From positions 1-20,705 of the forward strand of contig CABUOF010000038.1 in assembly GCA_902493125.1 (NCBI GenBank): a stretch of 20,705 nt of DNA, in the 5' to 3' direction. Made by a program: the position numbers and the translations under genes. The first letter of the stretch is position 1. Each line of letters opens with the position of its first letter. This document shows, one piece after another, positions 8,515 through 14,569 of this stretch. A model generated the notes under the pieces. The model worked only from the letters and a program-made list of their open reading frames with translations. It did no database searches and had not been told where the DNA came from. The stretch comes from an uncultured Collinsella sp. Its GTDB lineage: Bacteria; Actinomycetota; Coriobacteriia; Coriobacteriales; Coriobacteriaceae.

Positions 8515-8733
8515 ATGCGCTCCTCGAGACAAAGATCTGTTGAGGATAGGCAGAAATGGATATGTTCAGAGAACAATTCAAGTTTAATCTCATGGCGCGA
8601 GATGGTCGACCGTTAGCGTCGAAAACCACCACAAAGGTGCCTGTCCCCTTTGTGGTGGTGAGGAGCGCGCGGCTTCTTTTGGTAATAGTGTTAGCTGGCG
8701 GTATCATTAGTGCAGGTGGCGAAGGTTTGCATT
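8515..8733. other. Divergent intergenic region between two membrane-protein genes
   Basis: The region between the minus-strand gene starting at 8514 and the plus-strand gene starting near 8734 must contain promoters for both directions. It includes the second 43-base repeat (8618-8660). Short AT-rich stretches around 8560-8590 could hold the minus-strand promoter, but I see no convincing -35/-10 pair. Confidence 0.4.
8618..8660. repeat. CCACCACAAAGG hairpin, copy 3 (right direct repeat)
   Basis: ACCACCACAAAGG (8625-8637) pairs with CCTTTGTGGTGGT (8647-8659) without mismatch. With its 5' flank GTCGAAAA it is 42/43 identical to 7750-7792. It lies upstream of the 8734 gene, between two divergent genes, so here it cannot be a simple 3'-end structure. 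Confidence 0.8.
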
Positions 8734-9420
8734 GTGGGGTGTTTTGCCGTGAGCCGTTTTGCCCGTATTGGATTGATTGTTTTGGCGCTTGCGATCACCG
8801 TGGTTGGCATGGGCGCTGTCGGCATGGCGTTTCTGCCTGCTGCGGTGACGGAGCCGGTGGTCAAGCCTGTGATTCAATCTGTCGAACTTCTGACCGGCGA
8901 CGACAAGCCTGAGACCATTACCGTTGATTTTGATGAGCAACCGGCTGCGCTTGGCATTAGTAATTATCCACATATTCAGCTTGGGGCCATGCGCTATACC
9001 ACGGATACAAGCCTGATCGATAGGACGTCCGAGCTACTCAAGGGCAAAACATTTAAGCGTTGGTACGGATATGCGTCCTATCGGGCAAAAGCGAACGACA
9101 TGGTTGGCGGATGCCACTCTTCTATCGAGCTGGACACTGCAAACGGCGCAAAGTTATGTGATGTCTCGTACGATCCGGGCTACGAGGGCAATGAGGGTCC
9201 GGGCATCTACATCATGGACGGCGATGTTGCCTATGTCATGGAGGGCGACCAGACCGAGCTCAACGATTTTATGGGTCAGTGTATCCAAGATGCCTATAAA
9301 CAGACCTGCTTGCCTGACCCGCAGACTGCACGCGATAGTGGGTCTGCCCGTACATGGCTGTTCGAGGATGAGATGCCCTGGACCGTCGAATCGGGAAGTA
9401 CGGGTTCGGCGAAGGAGTAG
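8734..9420 (+). CDS. Membrane-anchored protein of unknown function, paralogue 2
   Basis: Paralogue of the 6781 gene; no known family recognised. There is no good ATG. The GTG at 8734 has GAAGG 8 bases upstream and is used here (228 residues); GTG at 8749 aligns better with the start of the other paralogue, and GTG at 8710 is also in frame. A hydrophobic segment (RIGLIVLALAITVVGMGAVG) follows near the N-terminus, then an exported domain with LGISNYPHIQLGAMRYTTD, TFKRWYGY, GPGIYIMDGDVAYVMEGDQ and a nearly invariant 39-residue tail. Compared with the first copy, the tail has two amino-acid changes while the rest is strongly diverged. A 20-bp hairpin starts directly after the stop and the second motif array follows. 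Confidence 0.8.
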   Translation: MGCFAVSRFARIGLIVLALAITVVGMGAVGMAFLPAAVTEPVVKPVIQSVELLTGDDKPETITVDFDEQPAALGISNYPHIQLGAMRYTTDTSLIDRTSELLKGKTFKRWYGYASYRAKANDMVGGCHSSIELDTANGAKLCDVSYDPGYEGNEGPGIYIMDGDVAYVMEGDQTELNDFMGQCIQDAYKQTCLPDPQTARDSGSARTWLFEDEMPWTVESGSTGSAKE

Positions 9421-9471
9421 AGACCGCGACCACCACAAAGGTGCCTGTCCTCTTTGTGGTGGTCGCGGTCT
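9421..9471. repeat. CCACCACAAAGG hairpin, copy 4, with 20-bp perfect stem
   Basis: AGACCGCGACCACCACAAAG (9421-9440) pairs exactly with 9452-9471 around an 11-base loop. It starts at the first base after the stop of the 8734 gene. It is the most extended of the four copies and may form the transcript 3' end, although no T run follows. Confidence 0.8.
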
Positions 9472-9472
9472 G

Positions 9473-9688
9473 TCTCGATCTGTAACATCTTGGCCGCTAA
9501 AAGTGGGCTTGGTGTTACAGATTTAGATTTTTGATCCGGGTGTTTTCTGTTCGTCTCGATTTGTAACAGATAGAGCTCTATTTGCCGAGTAGATGTTACA
9601 GATTGAGACAAACGGGTGCCGCTGAACAATTCGTCTCGATTTGTAACATCTGGAGCCAGAAACGGTCGATAGATGTTACAGATTGAGA
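9473..9688. repeat. Alternating 15-nt motif array, copy 2 (three palindromic units)
   Basis: The motif TCTCGATYTGTAACA and its reverse complement start at 9473, 9513, 9554, 9594, 9634 and 9674, again alternating, with steps 40, 41, 40, 40, 40, identical to copy 1. All interiors are 25 bases. Corresponding interiors of the two arrays are similar (first interior 23/25), showing that the arrays are copies of each other. Confidence 0.85.
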
Positions 9689-9826
9689 CGGTAGCGCACC
9701 TGTGCGGCGGCGGGCCGACATCTTTACCCCTATCTCTTAATCACTCAGAAAATCTTATATATAGAGACTTAGATTTGTGTATAAGATCGAGCAAAGCTGG
9801 CAACAATACTTCTCGAACAACGTGAA

Positions 9827-9844
9827 GCCGCCCCGTAGGGCGGC
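9827..9844 (+). promoter_or_regulatory. GC hairpin in the clpB leader
   Basis: GCCGCCC (9827-9833), loop CGTA and GGGCGGC (9838-9844) form a perfect 7-bp hairpin. It lies a few bases upstream of the AGAGAGG ribosome binding site of clpB (ATG 9866). It could influence translation or mRNA stability; no direct evidence exists for a thermosensor role. Confidence 0.45.
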
Positions 9845-9865
9845 CACCCCAAGAGAGGTGATTCC

Positions 9866-12493
9866 ATGAGAATCGATAAGCTAGCAATGACGTCGCGCGA
9901 GGCGCTGCAGACCGCCATGAGCACGGCTGCCGATGCGCAGGCCGGCGCGGTGGAGCCGATTCATCTGCTGTCTGCCCTGCTCGGTGCCGGCGAGCGCAAT
10001 ATCTCCGTGATCATCGAGCGCATCGGTGCCGACCCGGCTCAGCTCGCACGCTCCACACAGGATGCCATCGACCACGCGCCCAAGGTTTCGGGCGAGGGCC
10101 AGCAGATGGGCCTGTCCAACGAGCTCGTCCGCGTCATCGAAAAGGCCGAGAAGAAGGCCACCAAGATGGGCGACAGCTTTGTGGTGACTGAGCATCTGCT
10201 GATGGCGCTTGCCGAGGACAAGGGCGAGGCGGGCCGCGTGCTGCGCGACGCCGGCGTCACCAAGGAGCGCATCGAGCAGGTCTACGAGGAACTGCGTGGC
10301 GATGACCGCGTGACGTCTGCCGAGGACAAGACCCAGTTTGAGGCGCTGGAGCAGTACGGTCGCAACATCTGCGACCTCGCCCGCGCCGGCAAGCTCGACC
10401 CGGTCATCGGCCGTACCGACGAGATTCGCCGTACCATCCAGGTCCTGTCCCGCCGCACCAAGAACAACCCCGTGCTCATCGGTGAGCCGGGCGTCGGCAA
10501 GACGGCCATCGTCGAGGGCATCGCCCAGCGTATCGTGGCCGGCGACGTGCCGAGCACCCTGCGCGACCGCGACCTCATCGAGCTCGACATGAGCGCGCTG
10601 GTCGCCGGTGCCAAGTACCGTGGCGAGTTTGAGGACCGCTTAAAGGCCGTGCTCAAGGAAGTGCAAAAATCGGAAGGCAAGGTCATCCTGTTCATCGATG
10701 AGCTCCACACCATCGTGGGCGCGGGTGCCACCGAGGGCTCCATGGACGCCGGCAACATCCTGAAGCCGGCGCTCGCCCGTGGCGACCTGCATGCGATCGG
10801 CGCGACCACGCTTGACGAATACCGCAAGTACATCGAGAAGGACGCGGCGCTCGCCCGTCGTTTCCAGACCGTTATGGTGAGCGAGCCCACCGTCGAGGAC
10901 ACCATCTCGATCCTGCGTGGCCTCAAGGAGAAGTACGAGATCTTCCACGGCGTGCATATCACCGATAGCGCGCTCGTGGCCGCCGCCGACCTCTCCGACC
11001 GCTACATCGCCGACCGTTTCCTGCCCGACAAGGCCATCGACCTGGTCGATGAGGCGGCAAGCCGCCTGCGCATGGAGCTCGACAGCATGCCGGTCGAGAT
11101 TGACGCCACCACGCGTCAGCTCACCCAGCTGCAGATCGAGGAACAGGCGCTCATGAAGGAGACCGACGACGCCTCCAAGGAGCGTCTGGAGGCCCTGCGC
11201 CAAGAGATTGCCGAGGTCCAGGAAAAACTCAACGTGCAAAAGGCTGGCTGGCTCAACCAAAAGAACGCCATCGACCACGTGCAGGAGCTCAAAGGACAGC
11301 TCGACGAGGCCAAGAGCGAAGAGGAGCGCGCGACGCGCAACGGCGACCTGGGCCGTGCGTCCGAGCTGCGCTACTCCGTGATTCCGGGCCTGCAGCAGCA
11401 GATTCAGGATTCCGAGGCCGCGCTCGAGGCACAAAAGCAGCAGGACGGCGAGGCCCTCAACGAACAGGTGACCTCCGATGAGATCGCCGAGGTCGTGAGT
11501 GCCTGGACCGGCGTGCCCGTGTCCAAGATGATGCAGGGCGAGCTCGACAAGCTGAAGGGCTTGGAGGGCGAGCTGCATAAGCGCGTCATCGGTCAGGATG
11601 AGGCCGTCTCCGCCGTTGCCGCGGCCGTGCGCCGCAGCCGTGCGGGTCTCTCCGATCCGGACAAGCCCATCGGCAGCTTCTTCTTCCTGGGCCCCACTGG
11701 CGTGGGCAAGACCGAGCTCGCAAAGGCGCTTGCCGAGTGCCTGTTCGATGACGAGCGCGCGCTCGTGCGTATCGACATGTCCGAGTATATGGAGAAGTTC
11801 AGCGTCCAGCGTCTGATTGGTGCGCCCCCGGGATACGTGGGATACGACGAGGGCGGCCAGCTCACCGAGGCCGTGCGCCGTCGTCCGTATTCCGTGATCT
11901 TGCTCGACGAGATGGAGAAGGCTCATCCTGATGTCTTCAACGTGCTGCTGCAGGTGCTTGACGACGGCCGTCTGACCGACGGTCAGGGTCGCCAGGTATC
12001 CTTCAAGAACACGATCATCATCATGACGTCTAACGTGGGCTCCAAGGCTATCGCTGAGCTTTCCGGCAAGGACGAGGAGGAGATGCGCCATCAGGTCGAC
12101 GCGGCCATGGCTCAGACCTTCCGCCCCGAGTTTCTCAACCGTATCGACGATATCGTGGTGTTCCATCCGCTCGGCATGGCGCAGATCGAGAAGATCGTCG
12201 ACATCCAGCTCGCCGACGTCCGCGCGCGTCTGGCCAAGGAGCGCATGACGCTTGCCATCACCCCGGCGGCCAAGCAGATGCTCGCCGTGGGCGGCTTGGA
12301 CCCGGTCTTTGGCGCCCGTCCGCTCAAGCGTCTGGTTCAGCGCGAGGTCGTGGATGCCATCGCCGCCGCTATCATCGACGGCACGGTGCGCGAGGGCGAT
12401 CAGGTGACGGTCGATGCCGACAAGGACGGCGGCTTTACCGTCGTGTGCGACAACACGCCGGCGGCCACCTACGAGGTCTCCGACGCCGAGTAG
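9866..12493 (+). CDS. clpB: ClpB disaggregase (Hsp104-type AAA+ ATPase)
   Basis: Hexameric ATPase that threads aggregated protein through its pore and hands it to the DnaK system. The 875-residue length is normal for ClpB. In order: N domain with two repeats (about 1-145), first AAA module with Walker A GEPGVGKT (206-213) and Walker B VILFIDELHTIVGAG, the middle coiled-coil propeller that defines ClpB (about 405-530; EEERATRNGDLGRASELRY), second AAA module with Walker A GPTGVGKT (609-616), pore loop GAPPGYVGYDEGG, and Walker B VILLDEMEKAHPDVFN, then the C-terminal small domain with GARPLKRLVQREV. The ribosome binding site is AGAGAGG upstream of the ATG. It is monocistronic, ending in a strong terminator. 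HspR encoded at 3440 would be the expected regulator. Confidence 0.98.
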   Translation: MRIDKLAMTSREALQTAMSTAADAQAGAVEPIHLLSALLGAGERNISVIIERIGADPAQLARSTQDAIDHAPKVSGEGQQMGLSNELVRVIEKAEKKATKMGDSFVVTEHLLMALAEDKGEAGRVLRDAGVTKERIEQVYEELRGDDRVTSAEDKTQFEALEQYGRNICDLARAGKLDPVIGRTDEIRRTIQVLSRRTKNNPVLIGEPGVGKTAIVEGIAQRIVAGDVPSTLRDRDLIELDMSALVAGAKYRGEFEDRLKAVLKEVQKSEGKVILFIDELHTIVGAGATEGSMDAGNILKPALARGDLHAIGATTLDEYRKYIEKDAALARRFQTVMVSEPTVEDTISILRGLKEKYEIFHGVHITDSALVAAADLSDRYIADRFLPDKAIDLVDEAASRLRMELDSMPVEIDATTRQLTQLQIEEQALMKETDDASKERLEALRQEIAEVQEKLNVQKAGWLNQKNAIDHVQELKGQLDEAKSEEERATRNGDLGRASELRYSVIPGLQQQIQDSEAALEAQKQQDGEALNEQVTSDEIAEVVSAWTGVPVSKMMQGELDKLKGLEGELHKRVIGQDEAVSAVAAAVRRSRAGLSDPDKPIGSFFFLGPTGVGKTELAKALAECLFDDERALVRIDMSEYMEKFSVQRLIGAPPGYVGYDEGGQLTEAVRRRPYSVILLDEMEKAHPDVFNVLLQVLDDGRLTDGQGRQVSFKNTIIIMTSNVGSKAIAELSGKDEEEMRHQVDAAMAQTFRPEFLNRIDDIVVFHPLGMAQIEKIVDIQLADVRARLAKERMTLAITPAAKQMLAVGGLDPVFGARPLKRLVQREVVDAIAAAIIDGTVREGDQVTVDADKDGGFTVVCDNTPAATYEVSDAE

Positions 12494-12537
12494 ATTTTGG
12501 GCCATGCCTTAAAATCTGCCAGCCGTCTCTAAACGCC

Positions 12538-12574
12538 AAGGGCGGCGGATCCAATTGGGTCCGCCGCCCTTTTT
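12538..12574 (+). terminator. Rho-independent terminator of clpB
   Basis: AAGGGCGGCGGA (12538-12549) pairs with TCCGCCGCCCTT (12560-12571), followed by a run of five T residues. It lies 45 bases after the clpB stop. Confidence 0.9.
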
Positions 12575-12626
12575 CGTGCGACAATCGATGGTGTTGAACG
12601 TGAGTACAAGGCAAGGAGCTATGCAG

Positions 12627-12821
12627 ATGATAGACAAGAGCAAGACGAACGCACCGGCGGCTGAGGCAGCACCCGCCGCACCCAAGCCTGCGCCTAAGCC
12701 GGCACCCAAGCCGCGCGACCCCTACATCCGTGCCGAGAACGAGGACGACGACGGCTACGATCCCTACAGCGATCGCCGCCCCGAGCGCGAGCCGATGTTC
12801 GAAGCCGACCCCTGGCGCTGA
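12627..12821 (+). CDS. Small Pro/Ala-rich, acidic-tailed protein of unknown function
   Basis: A 64-residue product starting at ATG 12627, 8 bases after AAGGAG (12613-12618); a second in-frame ATG at 12621 is too close to that site. Residues 9-30 are Ala/Pro/Lys-rich with a PKPA repeat (APKPAPKPAPKPRDP), followed by an acidic, Tyr- and Arg-containing tail (ENEDDDGYDPYSDRRPERE) ending FEADPWR. It has no hydrophobic segment and is probably disordered and cytosolic. The good ribosome binding site and GC-rich third positions argue that it is real. I recognise no family. Confidence 0.6.
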   Translation: MIDKSKTNAPAAEAAPAAPKPAPKPAPKPRDPYIRAENEDDDGYDPYSDRRPEREPMFEADPWR

Positions 12822-12845
12822 GTGCCACCCAAAAGGCCACCAATA

Positions 12846-12912
12846 AGTTGCGGTGAAATAGGGACTGTTTTGCGGTTTGACCAGCAAAAACAGTCCCTAT
12901 TTCAACGCAACT
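12846..12912. repeat. REP-like long hairpin (AAATAGGGACTGTTTT type)
   Basis: A left arm (12846-12873) pairs with the right arm (12884-12912) through about 28 bp with one mismatch and one extra base; the core is GAAATAGGGACTGTTTT and its complement. The 10-base loop can pair further (GGT with ACC). There is no T run. The form resembles dispersed REP/BIME-type palindromes rather than a terminator. Confidence 0.8.
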
Positions 12913-13046
12913 GCGTTAGGGATTTTTCTACAGGGGGAGGGTAGTCAAAAAAGCCCCGTCCTAAATTGACTGCTCGGGGAGTCGCATTCGAGCTCGGTTG
13001 TCCTCTTAGCCACTCGATATCCTTCGGAGCAATAACAGTGAAAAAA

Positions 13047-13067
13047 CTTGCTTAAGTGTTAATCAAG
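13047..13067. promoter_or_regulatory. 21-bp dyad resembling an HspR (HAIR) site
   Basis: CTTGCTT, seven bases, AATCAAG. Compared with the HAIR consensus CTTGAGT-N7-ACTCAAG it matches 11 of 14 positions with the correct 7-base spacing. It lies about 60 bases upstream of the -10-like TATAAT of the ATPase gene. The AT-rich setting makes chance matches easier, so this is tentative. Confidence 0.3.
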
Positions 13068-13074
13068 CTATACA

Positions 13075-13136
13075 CAATCTTGCTCTCTAATTAATCAAGA
13101 GTCAGTATAATTTTGATTAGTTAGAGAGCAAGATTG
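13075..13136. promoter_or_regulatory. 24-bp palindrome enclosing a TATAAT, probable operator/promoter
   Basis: A left arm at 13075-13098 (CAATCTTGCTCTCTAATTAA onward) and a right arm at 13113-13136 are reverse complements at 23 of 24 positions. The 14-base centre contains TATAAT (13106-13111). The right arm ends at the first G of the GGAG ribosome binding site, 8 bases before the ATG at 13144. TTGCTC (13080-13085) could be a -35 but the 20-base spacing is long. It may be an operator on DNA or a leader hairpin next to the ribosome binding site. Confidence 0.6.
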
Positions 13137-13143
13137 GAGAATC

Positions 13144-14496
13144 ATGGCATTCAACGACTTGATCGCCCAGAAAATAAAGGACTTTGAACAGCAGGGGGTT
13201 CCGCAGGTCTTTGAGCGAGACCTTGATCTAGGAAACCCACAGGAGCCAAAGCGCGACAACATCGTAAATGTGATTGTGGGGGCCCGCCGTTGTGGAAAGA
13301 CGTATCGCCTGTATCAGGAGATGCGGCGGCTTCAGAGCCGGGGCGTCGAGCTTGACCGGATGCTTTACTTCAATTTTGAGGATGAGCGCTTGCGCCCGTA
13401 TGAGCCATCGTTGCTGGCGGACGTGCTTGACACGTTCTATGCGCTGTATCCTGCTGCTCGAACCGAGGGCTCTTACATTTTCTTTGACGAGATCCAGGAA
13501 ATTCCCGAATGGGGTGCGTTTCTGCGGCGTGTAGTCGATACGGAGAAGGCGACCGTCTATGTGACGGGATCTTCTTCTAAGATGCTGTCCTCAGAACTTA
13601 AGAGCGAGTTCAGGGGTCGTTCTCTTATACGGGAGCTTTTTCCGTTGAGTTTTTCGGAATACGTTCGGTATAAGACGGGGAGCGTTTTCGAGCCAGATGC
13701 GACCTTTTCCCCAAGCGATGCAGCGCTGCTTCGACATCATCTGATCGGATATCTTGAACGAGGGGGATTCATCGCGACGCTTGAGCAGACGCCCGCAGAC
13801 GCGATTCAGCTGCTACAGGAATATGCTTCGCGAACGGTCGCTATGGACGTCATTGAACGGTACGACGTCAAGAACCCTCGCCTGGCATCGCTGTTCCTAA
13901 CGCGGTGTATGGCATCTTCGGGACGAGAGCTGTCGGTGAACAAAGTGTACAACGAGTTCAAGAGCAGGCAGATACCCGTCAGTCGTAATTCGCTCAGCGA
14001 CTTACTTGAGTATTACGAGGATGCCTATCTGCTGTTCTCCGTGCCGGAGTTCACGCGTTCACTGGCAAATAACATGCGGTCTGCGTCAAAGGTCTACGCT
14101 GTCGATCCTGCGATGTTTGGAGCATTCTCTCCCGCATCAGCATTGGACCAGGGCCAGAGGCTCGAGACCGCAGTGTTCAATGCGCTAAGAAGAAGGACTC
14201 CCGCGGTGAGGACCGGCTCGGTCTGCCGCCTGCTGATCAAAGAGAAGAGCAAAAGCCATGAGGTGGACTTTGTGGCTGGGGACGCGCTTCTCATGCGGGC
14301 TTATAGCCTGATTCAGGTGAGTGCGGATATGGCAAGTGAGAAAACGCGCGAGCGCGAAATTGCCGCGCTTGATGCCTCGATGGCCCAGTTTGATCTTGGC
14401 GAGTCGGCAATCGTTACCATGGATGAGCAGGCCGATATTCCATGCGAGCACGGTGCGGTACACGTTGTGCCCGCATGGAAGTGGCTCCTTGCCTAA
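13144..14496 (+). CDS. AAA family ATPase with DUF4143-type C-terminal domain
   Basis: A 450-residue P-loop ATPase of the group commonly annotated ATP-binding protein/DUF4143. Walker A is GARRCGKT (46-53), Walker B is YIFFDEIQEIPEW, a sensor-like VTGSSSKMLSSE follows, then FRGRSLIRELFPLSFSEYV, the family hallmark leading into the lid. The C-terminal DUF4143 part (about 260-430) has a restriction-endonuclease-like signature with HEVDFVAG and LIQVSADM. Family members are frequent in accessory DNA and their role is largely unknown. The ATG follows GGAG. It stands alone between a large palindrome and its own terminator, and its codon use is less GC-biased than that of clpB, consistent with acquisition by transfer. 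Confidence 0.9.
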   Translation: MAFNDLIAQKIKDFEQQGVPQVFERDLDLGNPQEPKRDNIVNVIVGARRCGKTYRLYQEMRRLQSRGVELDRMLYFNFEDERLRPYEPSLLADVLDTFYALYPAARTEGSYIFFDEIQEIPEWGAFLRRVVDTEKATVYVTGSSSKMLSSELKSEFRGRSLIRELFPLSFSEYVRYKTGSVFEPDATFSPSDAALLRHHLIGYLERGGFIATLEQTPADAIQLLQEYASRTVAMDVIERYDVKNPRLASLFLTRCMASSGRELSVNKVYNEFKSRQIPVSRNSLSDLLEYYEDAYLLFSVPEFTRSLANNMRSASKVYAVDPAMFGAFSPASALDQGQRLETAVFNALRRRTPAVRTGSVCRLLIKEKSKSHEVDFVAGDALLMRAYSLIQVSADMASEKTREREIAALDASMAQFDLGESAIVTMDEQADIPCEHGAVHVVPAWKWLLA

Positions 14497-14512
14497 TCAT
14501 CTACGGATCTGT

Positions 14513-14537
14513 GGGGCCAGGACCTCCTGGCCCCTTT
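14513..14537 (+). terminator. Terminator of the AAA ATPase gene
   Basis: GGGGCCAGG (14513-14521), loop ACCT and CCTGGCCCC (14526-14534) form a perfect 9-bp stem followed by TTTAT. It begins 16 bases after the stop codon and separates the gene from the convergent gene ending at 14570. Confidence 0.8.
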
Positions 14538-14569
14538 ATCACGGTTGGGGAGCACCATGATGCGCCCGG

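Larger units (their letters stand above)
9301..9690 (+). repeat. Duplicated 3' module, copy 2 (gene tail, hairpin, array)
   Basis: This is the counterpart of 7351-7735: the last 120 coding bases, a hairpin and a three-unit array in the same order and nearly the same spacing. The two copies are 1.95 kb apart in direct orientation. The hairpin is better preserved in this copy (20-bp stem). Confidence 0.75.
9421..9865. other. Intergenic region before clpB
   Basis: This 445-base gene-free stretch contains hairpin copy 4 (9421-9471), motif array copy 2 (9473-9688), an AT-rich segment (about 9730-9790) that probably carries the clpB promoter, and a GC hairpin in the clpB leader (9827-9844). TATATA (near 9760) and TATAAG (near 9780) are candidate -10 elements, but neither has a convincing -35. 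I could not find a clear HAIR, CIRCE or CtsR site. Confidence 0.6.
12822..13143. other. Gene-free region with palindromes upstream of the AAA ATPase
   Basis: This 322-base region contains a long REP-like hairpin (12846-12912), an unremarkable middle part, a 21-bp dyad (13047-13067), and a 24-bp palindrome with a TATAAT (13075-13136) in front of the ATPase gene. On the minus strand an open frame without a start runs from about 13033 to 12911, ending shortly inside the hairpin; it could be a gene remnant but is too short to judge. Confidence 0.6.

Noticed and set aside
7519..9688. CRISPR array
   Set aside because: Regular 25-base interiors between a repeated motif look CRISPR-like at first, but the motif is only 15 nt, alternates in orientation, and the two arrays share their interiors. 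There are no cas genes in the window.
10640..12505. 621-residue minus-strand open frame
   Set aside because: It is opposite clpB and has no recognisable domain; ClpB is unambiguous on the plus strand.
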